Assembly: GCF_008831285.2 (NCBI RefSeq)
Contig: NW_022204850.1
Location: 1-32,585 of the forward strand
DNA from: Nymphaea colorata
Taxonomy: Eukaryota > Streptophyta > Magnoliopsida > Nymphaeales > Nymphaeaceae
Direction of reading: 5' to 3'
DNA: 32,585 nt
Shown: piece after piece, positions 20,750 to 32,585 of the stretch
Numbering within the stretch: the first letter of the stretch is position 1
How the letters are laid out: each line of letters opens with the position of its first letter
Position numbers and translations under genes: made by a program
The notes under the pieces: generated by a model
What the model was told of the DNA's origin: nothing
Databases searched by the model: none
Seen by the model: the letters and a program-made list of their open reading frames with translations, nothing else

Positions 20750-21877
20750 TCACTCGAAGTCGATTTTGAAGACCTCCCACTCCTTGATCAGGAATTGTCC
20801 CTTGGGATGGCCTGAGAAGGCGAAGCTGGACTCAGGACTGCGGATGTACTTGCCGTTATTGTAGCTGATGGGGAACTCGGCATTGGATCTCTCCTTGTTG
20901 CTATTGTCGACGATGCAGATGTCGCAGCAGCCGAAGATGGGTCCCTTGTCGGGGTTGTTGGCGATGGCGAACTGGGCCAGGTTGAGGCTGAACTTCTCCC
21001 GCATGTTCAGCGAGAAGATGAAGGACTTCAGGGACTTGTCGGCAGCCCACTGCTTCTTGGCCGAGCTCCAGGCGATGGGCGTGTAGCCCCCGATCACCTT
21101 CCCGAACTCCGTCTAGATGATGGTGACCGTGCCGCCCTGCCCGTCACACTTCTTGTGGAACTATTTGATCGAGAAGTTGTGCTCGCTCGCCCTGAACAGC
21201 AGCTTCAGCGAACCCACCTTGGCCTCGAACAGACGGTGCAGCGCAGACACGTCGTGGACGATCCTGCTGTCGAAACCAGAAGAGGAGGTGTGCGGCTTGA
21301 GCTCGATGGGGTTGGAGGGGTGCGGGTGGTGGCGCTCCCGCTTGGTGCCCGGTTTCAGGTAGAGGTCGCTGGTGCGGTCCAGCATTTCGGCTATCTATTA
21401 CTGCAGGCCCACGATTTCGCTCTCGATCAGCGTGGGCAATTATACACGCTTGGCTGCCAACATCTAGGCGGCAATCGGAGCCAAGTAGTTACCTGTCACC
21501 TGGCTGTAGCTGCCCTCTGTGAGGTTTTTGATGAACTTCATGACTTCAATGCTGTATCCATAGGTCTTGACCCAGGTGCGAAACTTGGCATGTTCGGTCT
21601 TGATCTTGTTGATGAGATTGACGAACATGCCCTCCATCTTGTCGCGCACGTAGTGGAAGTCGGGCGAGCGCAGGTTGGGGTTGTCGTAGATGAGTCCCTC
21701 CAGCTCCACCCACTTCACCTTGCTGCACCCCTCATGGAACAGACTGCACTCCTCACGGTTCGCGTAACCGTTCTCGCAGATCAGCCCAGGCTTACGGCAG
21801 TTTGGGTTAGTGCACACCGCGTAACACGGCTTACCGTAGATGCACTACGGACCCACCACTTTGGCTTATGCAGACAT
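20750..21877 (-). CDS. TLDc-domain protein with N-terminal cysteine cluster
   Basis: 375 residues, one uninterrupted exon. The C-terminal ~170 residues form a TLDc domain: LHRLFEAKVGSLKLLFRASE, GGTVTIIETEFGKVIGGYTP, WSSAKKQW, LKSFIFSLN, then GCCDICIVDN and WEVFKIDFE. TLDc proteins act in oxidation resistance or as V-ATPase regulators; many ciliate members are uncharacterised. The N-terminus has a metal-binding-like array at about 12-51 (C-x5-C-x3-C-x4-C-x6-C-x9-C-x3-H-x2-C). A helical region follows (MEGMFVNLINKIKTEHAKF), possibly a coiled coil. The combination recalls B-box-like plus TLD proteins common in ciliates. In-frame TAG/TAA (for example IPI-type sites at AA[E]M, KRV[E]L and TII[E]T) read as Glu. 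It ends 115 bp from the convergent HFxLG gene. Confidence 0.85.
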
Positions 21878-21939
21878 AATCACAAATAATAATGATACAG
21901 AGAGTAATCATCATGAGAAAAAAGGAAGCATGAGGGGGT

Positions 21940-23748
21940 TCATTCGCTCGGCCACACTCCAAACTCGATCTCGTGAAAGTTGTAATAGGTCAGCTCTCCA
22001 ATGGGCACTCCCTGCGAGAATTTGGTCACTATCTTTTCCTTTGAGTTCAGGAACAGGGTTCCGATTCCGTGCAGCTTGTTGTCCAGGAGGTTCCCGCAGT
22101 AGGAGGCCTCGTTGAAGACTGGTGGGGAGGCGTTGGCCATGAAACGCATCGATTTTATATACCCCTCCCCACTGATGCAGTCGCCCGCCCATTACCCCTC
22201 GTAAATCGCAATTCCGTTCATGGTCAGCGTTCCCCTCCCCCAACGCTGGTTCTACTTGAACTAGCCCTCGTAGACGCTGCCGTTCTGGTAGATGGCGCGG
22301 CCCTGGCCCCACCGCATGTTGCCCCGCCGACTTCCTTCGTATTTGACCTCAGGGACAAAGGTGTGTATGGCATACTTGCGGAGGGCATTTTTGAGCTAAA
22401 GCAGAAACTTGCGGAAGACGCTCTTGCCCCCCAGGTAGACCAGCGCTTTGGGGTGGCGCTTGGGATTGTCCTCCACCATCTTGGCGGTGATTTTTATCTT
22501 TTCCTTGGAGAGGGACTTCACCGACTTGCTGTCCTAAATGGAATGGGATTTTTCGCAGGAGGACTTCTTCTCGTGGAAGATGCGCTTGTGGGATTGGGAA
22601 GGCTTGGCGAAGAAGTTCCCCTTGTCGACGCGCTAGGGAGAAGGCTAAGTCATCACCCTGGCAGGCGGCGTCTCTTTCTTCTTGAAGGACATGAGGTTGA
22701 TGGGAGTCTAGAACTTCTTAGGCAGGCTGATGCGTTCTGCCTCAGTGCTGATGACGAGCTCGCTGCTACTGCTGGACTTGGAAACCGAGTTGGACTCGGA
22801 GTGGAGGCTGAGGGTGCGGAAGGGCGGAGGCTGGGGCGGTTCCTTGGCGGGCTACTTGAGGTTCTGGGAGTAGGACTTGCTGGCCTGTTCGTTGGAGGAG
22901 AGTTCCTTGAGGGCGTGGGAGTTAGAAAACTTCGATTTGGTGGTGTGGAGTTGCTTGGGGAGGACGATTGGCTTTTCCTATTATTCGTTCTTTTCGGAGA
23001 AGCTCTCGCCGATGGTCTTGCGGAAATGGTCAATGAAGGTCTTGGTCCGCTTGTGCTCCAGCTTAGCAGGCTACAGGTTCTCCTTCTCCATCGCACTCTA
23101 AGGGGAAGACTCGCCGACAGTTACCGGGTTGCAGTCAAGCTCAATGGCGCTCTCCGTGACCTTGACCCTTTACTCCTCCTTGAAATCCCTGACGGAGACA
23201 GCGGCTGAGGAGAGCGTGGCGTGTTCTGACTCTTCCTGGATGATTTCCAGCGATTCCATGCGTGAGTTTCTAGATTCTTCGATCCTGATGGAGGTGTCCC
23301 GGTCTTCGTTATTATTGGGGGAGTTGCTCTCGAGGTGCCTGATCTGTTGTATGAGTAGTTTGATTTCCTGGTCCTTTTCGGCGAGCATTTTGTTCTTGGC
23401 GTGGAGCTGCTTCTCGTAGTCCTCGACTGCGGCCTGCACCATTTCCTTCAACGCGATGACCTCGCACTTCATGGAGTGCTGCACCGCTCTACTTTTCTCC
23501 ATCTAGCCCTCCAGGAAATGGCGCTCCCGCAGCTGCTTGTAGAGCAGGTGGCCCACCTTCCCCGCCCATTCCCCCACCAACGACAGAGTCTCATTGCGGA
23601 AGGACTAAAAACCCTATGCGAGGGTAAGATTCTCGGATTTGAGTTCGGATAATTGCGACAGGATGTGCCTGAGGACGGGATGGGGCTAGGTTAGGGAGGG
23701 TGATTATTGGTGCAGCCGTGATAACTTCGATTAAATGGAGGAAATCAT
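21940..23748 (-). CDS. Coiled-coil plus C-terminal MORN-repeat protein
   Basis: 602 residues in one exon from ATG 23748 to TGA 21940. Residues about 20-190 are heptad-rich coiled coil (SQLSELKSENLTLAE, YEKQLHAKNKMLAEKDQEI). The middle is Ser/Lys/Pro-rich and probably disordered. From about residue 455 there are at least three MORN-type motifs (YEGSRRGNMRWGQG, YEGEFKENQRWGRGTL, YEGEWAGDCISGEGY), then diverged copies (YCGNLLDNKLHGIGTL). TAG encodes the motif glutamate in YEG[E]F and YEG[E]W, a strong internal check on the code. MORN proteins in ciliates usually sit at the cortex or basal body (family knowledge); its location here is inferred. The gene starts 114 bp downstream of the AMPK-like kinase's stop and lies on the same strand. 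Confidence 0.85.
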
Positions 23749-23862
23749 AACTGATATAAAACTATTATTAATTATAACGCTGCCAAACCGCAGGGCAACC
23801 GCACGAGTCGAAGATCAGAAGAAAGAGTATATCACTGAGAAAGCAATTGAAATTAAAAGGGG

Positions 23863-25540
<1,678 letters not shown>

Positions 25541-25721
25541 CTCTAGTTATATTAACTAACCAGAAAAGCAATGAAAGGAACCCACGCAAAAAATAAAAGA
25601 AGAGGATAAAGATAGGGAATGGCGGAAGAACAGGTTTGATTGATAAAGAAAGGTTAGTTTCTATTTCAATTTAAAATGCCACCGAGGATAGAGTGCGTAT
25701 TGAATAGAGTAAAAAATAGAA

Positions 25722-27586
25722 TCAATCTGAGGTGACCACAATCTCCACGCCATTCTTCGTCCTCAGCTTCCCCTTCAGCCGCTCCCCGTTCCGAAACTCC
25801 CCGGTGAATTGCTCCCCAGAACGATACTTCTCCTGGCCCAGTCCGTGCTTGGCATCATTCTTGAACTCCCCATCGTACACCTACCCATCCGCCTTCCTCA
25901 GCACGCCCCTTCCCTCACGCTAGCCATCCACAAACTACCCCTCGTAGACGTCTCCATTCGCCCAGCTGTACTTGCCGTAGCCGTGCGGCTTGCCGAGCTA
26001 GTAGGCGCCGGAGTACTTGTCGCCGTTGTTGAACTCCTCCTCGCCCTTGCCGTTCTTGAGGAAGTCCTTGAAGTAGCCGCGGTACTTGGAGCCGCCGAAG
26101 TGCATGAAGTAGCCCTTGCCGTTCTGCTTGTTGTCGCGCCACTCGCCCTCGTAGTAGTCCCCCTTGGGCGACCTCCACGTGCCGAACCCGTTCTTCTTGC
26201 CCTCCTTCCACTCCCCCTCGAACTCCTCCCCGTTGTTCCACACGTATTTGCCGTTCCCGCTCCGCTTCCCCCTCAGGAACTACCCCGAGTAGATCCCGTC
26301 CCTGTTCTTCTCATAGCCCACCAGTTTTACGTTGTCTTCGTAGGTGCCTTCAAAGACCTCCTTTTCGGAGATGAAGATGCCCTCTCCGTGCTTCTTCTGG
26401 TCGACCACCTGGCCGAAGTAAACATAGGTATCGGTGGGAACAATGTGGAAGTTTTTCTCTTTGATGAGTTCCTTTACGTTGAATGCAGGGTTCATGGGGG
26501 TGTAATTGCTGAGGAAATTTTAGTATTCCTCCGGGAGGGGATCTTGAAGAGTCCGTTCTTGAGGACAGTTACACTTTTGTTCTCTTTGGGCCTCATCTGC
26601 GAAAGTTGGTTTGAGTTGCGGCTCGATTGCTTCTTTTTAAACTGGTGGAAGATAGTGCTCGCCGACGGCTGGTTCTTTATGGTGAAGGAGGAAATCGATA
26701 GGTTTTCGTCTTCGCTGGTATTGGCTCGCCTCAGAGAGCGCGGCTGGTAGGTGGCACGGTCGGTCTTGTCTGATTGCTGCTTCAGTCGAGGATCGTTTTA
26801 AATGTACTCATAGTAGGGCTTGTTCGGGTCAGAGTTGTTGTACTAAGAATGGTGCTTTTTCTTCCTGGCGGGAGTCTCGTAGGGGAGAGATGTAACCTAG
26901 AGTGCCTCTTTCTTCTCATGCTTGCCCAATTCTTCGAGGGGCGCCGTTCTGATCGGTTGTACTGGCTGTACTGGCTGCGCTGGTTCAGTTTGTATATACT
27001 CACTGCGTGATACTCGTGTCTGCTTAAGCTACTTGATCCTTTCATACCGATTTTCCAGCAAAAAGCGTGATTATACGACCCGTGGGTTATCGATGGAGGG
27101 GTTGCCGCCGAGGTGGCACACTTTGTGGTTGCTTTATGATTAAGGTATTTAGTCTATGTCCTTCCTGAGGTGGGGCAGTATGATTTTTTGTAATTTGGCC
27201 TGCGGCTTAGCGTTATCGGTTTGTGTTTCGTCTTGCGATATCCTCTCCAAGCTTTTGCTGCATGGGCAGTTTCTCTTATGGCAATTTTATGATTTAGGCA
27301 CTGCCATTCCCAAATTGAGACTCATGTTCGCTTTCCTCTTGGGCTCAGTATCGGAAGAGGGTCGCATGCTGTGCTCCGCCTCGGTATGGCAGCAATCACG
27401 CTGAAATGAGGCATGCTCGTGCTTGATGATATCCTGGATGTTATACAGATATCTTTTCTTTCCCCTTCGGCCGTAGATCTTGGGGAGGGCTTCGAATGTG
27501 CCCTTGCAGATGGGGTTGGCGAACGGCTTAGCCGCCGACACGGGGTACTCGTCAATTACGACCAACTGCGGACTTTAGCTAAACAT
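25722..27586 (-). CDS. MORN-repeat protein with long N-terminal region, one frame break
   Basis: About 621 residues. The C-terminal half carries roughly ten MORN motifs (YSGEFLRGKRSGNGKY, FEGEWKEGKKNGFGTW, YEGEWRDNKQNGKGYF, YDGEFKNDAKHGLG), with TAG serving as Glu in YSG[E]F and YEG[E]F. The N-terminal ~330 residues are polar, with a Cys/His patch (HKRNCPCSKS) and a short VQPVQPVQP run. The two halves lie in different frames. One base must be added near 26544, where VLKNGLFK joins DPLPEEYENF. Without it the first frame ends in TGA at 26492-26494, overlapping the ATG of MNPAFNV. The two halves could therefore be separate genes with an ATGA overlap, but the sequence upstream of MNPAF is clearly coding in the MORN frame (EEYENFLSNYTP), so one gene is favoured. 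No intron fits well. Start ATG at 27586. Confidence 0.75.
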
Positions 27587-27846
27587 TTAGAACGATTAAA
27601 AAATAAAAATTTTAAGAAATCGGAAAGATTATATTTATCACCATCCAAAAATGCAAAACCAACGCAGGGGGAGATTTGTATTTGGAGTTTTTTGGAGCGA
27701 GAAGGTATATAGTAACCATAGGTATGTATGCTTTAATGACTGTCTTGAAAGAAATGAATGGAGGGAACGGACATAGGCATATTGATACAATGGTACTCCA
27801 TACTTTTATTTGATGGGTTGGCGCAGTATAGATTTGTATTTATTTA

Positions 27847-30542
27847 ATGAGCTAGTCCAATCCAACAAATCGCGCCCATCCATCCCAGCGTAAGCAAACC
27901 GAAGAGGTAGCTGGCATCCTTGAGGTGAGGGGGTACCTGCCCGAAAGATACGCGCTTCCCAAGGGCTATTCCGCCACTCCCTCGCAGCAGCGAATATTCG
28001 CAAACGGAGGAAAATGCGCCAATCTCACGATCGAAACTCCTTTCGGGCAGGCGAGCTGGCACGGAGCCATCGACATCTCCACCATCAAGCACCCGCTCGC
28101 CCAGCTAGTGCGGATGGCCCACCGCGAGATCGAAGTCTACCAGGAGGACTGCAGCTCTCCCCCGAGGGGACTGGAACTCAACCGGCCTTGCCTGGTCACC
28201 TTCAGGACAGGAGTGAAGCTAAGCCAAGGCAGTTTGGCGAGCATTTGCAGGAGAAATGGGACTAAATTGGTCGACTGCCAGTCTGAAGCAGGCCATTTTA
28301 CTGTCCTCATCCCCCACTTCACCAAGTACAACTTCAACGATGGCGATTCCACCGAGAAAAAGGCCAAGAACCGAAGCGAAGTATCAAAGACCACTAATAA
28401 TACTTACCCCAACAATCCGCCCTTTGGCTCAGTAGCTGCCTCAAGAATCAATGCCAACACATCCAGGAGCTCACAGATAGCCTCGCCAAGCAAGCAACTC
28501 AACGCCCACTCCCTGCCCTCGAGCCTCAACCAAGAAAATGTGGTTAACCTCCGGCCAGTCAAATCAAAGACAAACATTCTGGACAGCTTCAGTATGGAGG
28601 TGGAGAAGGAATAGCACACCAACCTCATCCCCTCCCAACTCGCCCCCAATAATGCCATTGCCGACATCATGAACGAGATCTCCAAGAAATAACTGCAGGA
28701 ATCCCAAACAATGCTGAGGGATAGGGTGTTTGAGAAGATTTGCGACTGGTTCGAAAAGGACAGGGTCTACTACAACAAGTAGATCAAGTGCTCCCTCCCA
28801 GCCACCAGGCAGGACCTGCTGTCCACCTAAAATGGCTACAGGAACAGGCTGGGACTCTAAACGCTGGAAACCAACGAGTTCGACCAGCTTCGGCTCCCCC
28901 ACGTTTTCGTCTGCGAGGGGAATGTGGCGACCTGCAAACGATACTAATGTGATTCCCAGCCATTCATAGAAGCCATCAGCTTCAAGCCCAGTCGTAGCCC
29001 TTAGCCATCAGCCTAAACCTAATTCTCCTTCTTCAGCCTCATCACCAACAATGGTGACTTTTCTCCTCTTTCCATCGCCAGCATTTGCAACAACCAAGCC
29101 TACCCCCTCCCAATCAGGAGGCTTCTTTCCCTTTACTCCATACTTTTCCAAGACTAAGTCTACCTCAACATCAACCGAAACGCTAAGCTATAATACGACA
29201 TGAAGCTTCTCTAAAGTCCAAAGAGGAACACTGGTGAGTCTAGGATGGACCTATTCAAGAATTGGCTTGCCTGGGTCTCCAGATCTGAATTTTAATCCCG
29301 CCTCGGGAAGGAGGACTTTTTCCTTCATAACAGCAAACTCAATAACGCGCTAGCCTTGAGGAAACCTGAGGAAGTAGTTGAATTTTTATACGTTAATAAC
29401 AGATGGGATGATGCGAGGCTGATGATCAATATTGAAGACGTTGCCTTCAGAGCCTACTACGCTTCCTCGCGAAACTACCAAATAGCTGTTGAGCTGTAAG
29501 CCATCCTTTCTGAGAACGTTGAGTCTTTGAACAGGGGAATCAACGATTGGTTCCTACTCTTGGCCTTCAGTGTGTGGTACCTGAAGAAGGGAAGCGCCCT
29601 ATAGAACCTAAATGCAGTGATGGATGTGATAAAAGATGAGAAAGTGACCCACCTGCAGGAGGAGTTTAGGCTGATCCAATTATTTTTGGTGAAGAGTGGG
29701 AAGAAATTGAATAAATCAGTTCTCTTAACTCCCAAAAACGAAGACCTGACCTCATAGAAGCTTTCCTGCCTCTACCTGCTGTCCAACCACTTAGGTCTTG
29801 CCCAGTACGAGCAAGCCATCATCACCAGTTCAACGGACAAGATTATTAAATACCACCACTACCTCATGTACCGCCACCACTTACTCCGCAAATTGGCACA
29901 GCTGCACTCCTCAAATCCACTGATGGCCGAACTGGTCGAAAAGGATAAGTGCATCAGTGCAGCCGAAAAGGAGTCCATCATCAAGAAATTGCTTCCCAAC
30001 AGAGAGAAAAATAGGGATGAGGACAGCTTGGAAGCCGCTAACCAACTGGTATCGCAAGGGAAAGCCATGCAAGGATTGGCAGTAATGTTTGAGATGGACA
30101 AGTGGAGCGATAAAATCTTCAAAAGAGTATGCCAACTGGTCACCCAGCCACACCTGCTGGTCAACTACAAGCGCCACATCAACTAGTCACTCACAAGACT
30201 GCTGCAGCAGCGAGGAGAAACATTCTCAGATCTCCTCCTGATCCTGTCCATCGGAAGAGACTAAAGGCTAAACTGCCAGCAATCGATTCGGCTGGTCGAC
30301 ATCCTCGAGGGGAATTCGAGATTCAGCAAGTATTTTTGCCCGATGGTGCATTCCTTCTTGCTGAATGGGCTGGAGAAGGTGGTGCTGCAGGCGATAGTGC
30401 TGCGCAATTAATTTTTCGAGTATATCGTGAAGGACGTAAGTAAAGGTTAATGTAGGGGGAGACGAAGATGGCGATTGAGAGGCTGTTCTTGGAGAAAGTT
30501 AGCGTTTTCAAGAAGATGGAGGAGGCGACTGCAAGCATGTGA
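27847..30542 (+). CDS. NUP98-96: Nup98-Nup96-like nucleoporin lacking FG repeats
   Basis: 891 residues. Residues about 28-165 match the Nup98 autoproteolytic domain: the Y-x-x-P-S entry motif (GYSATPS), NLTIETPFGQASWHGAIDIS, the REIEVYQED strand, GLELNRPCLVTF, and the terminal HFTKYNF. The autocleavage site is normally HF|S; here it is HF|T at 157-159. After a Ser/Asn-rich linker, the rest (about 265-891) is helical and fits a Nup96 scaffold (WDDARLMINIEDVAFRAYY, INDWFLLLAFSVWYL, YLLSNHLGLAQYEQAI). No GLFG/FG region precedes the domain; only about 27 residues lie between the ATG and the domain. One 20-nt intron at 30436-30455 near the 3' end is needed; the exon sum is exactly 892 codons. The gene is divergent from the MORN gene (260 bp). 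The Nup98 domain is well supported; the Nup96 part rests on position and fold type. Confidence 0.8.
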
Positions 30543-30717
30543 TTTTGATTATCCAAATATGATGAATAATGAAAGTTAATGAATGACAATAATGGAGATT
30601 ATGACGGGGTATCAATTAAAAATATCTGTCTTTCCATATAACCACCTCTAAATATTAACTGTTAATCTCTATTGCAGGTTGGCTATTGAGGATCATAAAT
30701 AAAAAGTAGGACGCAGA

Positions 30718-32421
30718 TCAAAAATTAAAGGGGTTGCGTAGGTACTCCTGGCTGAAGATCTACCCGAACAGCCTCTCAGCAAGCTCCTCAATGTCTGCCT
30801 TGAAGGTCTTCTGCACCTTCTTGGGTACCTCCCTCTCGATGTTGAGACTGTGCACCGAGATCTCCTCCACGCTGGGACTCTCATCCAGGTAGGAGATGTT
30901 GAGGCTCTTCTCGTCGTCCGACTCCTCCCCGTTGTCATCGGTCAGCCTCAGTCCTCCCTTCACTGGCTTGAAGTCCTCCATCGCCTTAGAGTCCTCCCCG
31001 TCGTACTCGTAGTCCTTGGGCTAGAACCGGAACGTCTTATCCTGGCCCTCCTTGACCGACCGGAACTAGAAGCTGGGATCGTACTTTTTGGTGACGAATT
31101 TTTGCGGTTGGGATGAGCCACTGAGGAAGCGAAGCATTGCGTCTGATTCCTGGTGGTGTTCGTCCCTCTTTTTCTTGAAGACCCTGGAGCCCTTGCTCTC
31201 CATCCGCTTGGCATTGACGAGGGTGGAGTTGGTCCTGATGGGGACGCTGAGCACGTAGTTGAAAGCCTCCTCGTAGTCCACGTTGTACTCCATGAAGGTG
31301 ATGGGGTGGACCTCCCCCTCGGCGATGCGGGTGGCCAGCACGTCAGAGTACTTTTCCCCGAGGAAGGAGAAGTCGAGGTTGTTCATCTGGACGTACTCCA
31401 TCACCTCCAGGTTCATCACCTCCTCGCTCCACTTGGTCTCCTGCTTCTCCTCCTGCAGGATCATCTCCAGCGGCTGCGCGAGGATCGACAGGTCGTTGAG
31501 CTACACGCAGGCCTTGCGCTTCGGACAGTAGACCCGCTGGAACCGGAAGGTCAGGAACGCCTTCATGAAGCTGATCTCGTAGTCGGCGGGAATCAGCGAT
31601 TTGTTGGAAATCTCCCCCAGGAAGCCCCGAAAAGTAGTCACCCTGCCAATCGATTTCTGGGCTGTCTTGAGGCCGATGCCTGCGATTTGGTTGAGGTAGT
31701 CGCAACCGCTGAGGATGCAGGTGGTGAGGAACATGCAGTGAGTAAACCAGTTAAAGTTTACATCCCTCTGCTGCGGGATGGAGTCCACTTCCAATTCGCT
31801 CCCAGTCATCGTCGAAAAGTCCAGCTTGTACAGCATCCTCTTTGCGCCAAAGGCCATGAGGTCGCTATCCTCAGTGATGATGAAATCTGCAATGCCGCTG
31901 CGATTGAGGTAGGCCAGCTGTGCGTCTGCCTCGTAGGGTGCCACTATAAACTCGATATTCTTTTTCTTGAGCTCAGCGATGAGCCTATACGCGATGTCTG
32001 GCGTTATGTCGATCGAATCCACAAGCTTCTTGAAGCCGGCCTCGTCGCCCTGCTCCAGCATCTCCTTCCCCTTCGCGAAGGTCTCCTCTCGGCGCCTCCA
32101 TTAAGACATACGTACTTTCTGCGGGATTCTTACTCCTCCTTTTTGCCGGGCAGCGGTCCGCCATCGAACACCATGATGACCTTAATGCCCAAGTTCTGAA
32201 TCTTGGAGATGCGTTTGAGGCAATCGTTGACGTACTTGTACTTGTTGGGTCCTCCGATGATGAGGTCGCGACCACTGGGCCCTTGATGATCTTATGGAGC
32301 CTGCATAGGGGATGGGTTACCAGGCGTAGGTATCGATGGCTGCGGTTTGTCCTCGGAAGTTGCTTAGATGTCGGTCGCGGAGGCAGGTCTTTATGTATTG
32401 GAGTAGGCCGAGAATTCCCAT
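30718..32421 (-). CDS. EXO1: Exonuclease 1-like 5' flap/5'-3' DNA exonuclease
   Basis: About 554 residues, FEN1/Rad2 superfamily, closest in layout to EXO1 (mismatch repair, resection). N-terminal nuclease block: MGILGLLQYIK, AIDTYAWLHK (metal-binding Asp30) and VIMVFDGGPLPGKKEE. Internal block: VAPYEADAQLAYL and IITEDSDLMAFG, then LSGCDYL and the helix-hairpin-helix GIGLKTAQKSI. A long acidic C-terminal tail follows, as in EXO1. Two 20-nt introns: 32301-32320 (splits the Trp codon of TYAW) and 32096-32115 (within ESRRK-RREE). One base must be added at 32277-32282, where KG joins PSGRDLII. The local sequence GGGCCCA has the form of a -1 slippery heptamer, but a lost C in the run is the simpler reading. 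TGA is at 30718. The ATG is only 75 bases from the telomere. Confidence 0.88.
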
Positions 32422-32495
32422 GTTTAGATTATAAAGTTGAGTGAGTATCACGTCTTTATTTTTATCCCGCCAATTTTTCAAATTAATTATCTTCA

Positions 32496-32585
32496 GGGGT
32501 TGGGGTTGGGGTTGGGGTTGGGGTTGGGGTTGGGGTTGGGGTTGGGGTTGGGGTTGGGGTTGGGGTTGGGGTTGGGGTGGTTGGG
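32496..32585 (+). repeat. Macronuclear telomere, (GGGGTT)n
   Basis: About fifteen GGGGTT units run to the right edge, G-rich strand 5'-3' toward the end, as at a chromosome's right telomere. G4T2 is the repeat of Tetrahymena-type oligohymenophorean ciliates and excludes the G4T4 of spirotrichs. The last few bases depart from the pattern (GGGGTGGTTGGG), probably end-of-read error or a variant unit. The subtelomeric spacer between telomere and first ATG is only 74 bases, so the gene's promoter must be extremely short or overlap the telomere junction. Confidence 0.97.

Noticed and set aside
22069-23208. Long plus-strand open frame opposite the coiled-coil/MORN gene
   Set aside because: It is a mirror of the minus-strand gene, which has coiled-coil and MORN motifs; the plus-strand translation is Leu/Gly/Val-rich with no domain.
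25809-26750. Long plus-strand open frame over the second MORN gene
   Set aside because: Opposite-strand shadow of MORN repeats; the translation is low-complexity Leu/Val.
31153-32199. Long plus-strand open frame over the EXO1-like gene
   Set aside because: The minus strand encodes EXO1 catalytic motifs in order; the plus strand has no recognisable content.
32277-32283. Programmed -1 frameshift at GGGCCCA in EXO1
   Set aside because: The heptamer has the right form, but none of the other nine breaks has one, and a lost C in a short run explains it. Kept only as a note.

Overview
The window is the end of a macronuclear chromosome from a ciliate, most likely a peritrich (Oligohymenophorea, relatives of Vorticella). 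Three independent signals support this. (1) TAA and TAG are sense codons, and TGA ends every gene that can be closed. TAG falls on near-invariant glutamates: HRD-IKP[E]N and SP[E]M of a kinase, the G-x-[E]-F of a Rab switch I, and YEG[E] of MORN repeats. That fits the peritrich code (UAR=Glu) better than the Tetrahymena/Paramecium code (UAR=Gln). (2) The right edge is 90 bases of GGGGTT telomere. (3) Introns are tiny: of 19 that could be placed, 17 are exactly 20 nt, one is 21 and one is 22. Nearly all start GTA and end AG. The left edge is internal to a gene.

Layout, left to right: a partial tubulin-tyrosine-ligase-like gene (+) with five frame breaks; a Rab GTPase (-); an unrecognised ~400-residue protein (-) with three frame breaks; a CAMK-type kinase (-); a small membrane protein (+); two tandem paralogues of an unrecognised family (-,-); a 1752-residue secreted cysteine-rich repeat protein (+), the largest gene; two small helix-turn-helix paralogues facing each other (+,-); a four-helix membrane protein (-); an axonemal-looking repeat protein (+); a TLDc protein (-); a coiled-coil/MORN protein (-); a SNF1/AMPK-like kinase (-); a second MORN protein (-) with one frame break; a Nup98-96-like nucleoporin (+); and an exonuclease-1-like nuclease (-) whose ATG lies 75 bases from the telomere. 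Spacers are mostly 60-260 bp.

There is no operon logic, as expected for a eukaryote. The gene set covers cilium and cortex (tubulin modification, MORN, HFxLG repeats), signalling, membrane traffic, nuclear pore and DNA repair. The most unusual points are the near-fixed 20-nt intron length, two 20-nt introns lying back to back with no exon between them, about ten one-base frame breaks concentrated in four otherwise conserved genes, the FG-less nucleoporin, and three families I could not name (the tandem pair, the aromatic-tailed HTH pair, and the ~400-residue protein). All gene models here were read by eye under UAR=Glu. For thirteen of the seventeen genes the exon sum is a whole number of codons with no correction needed.
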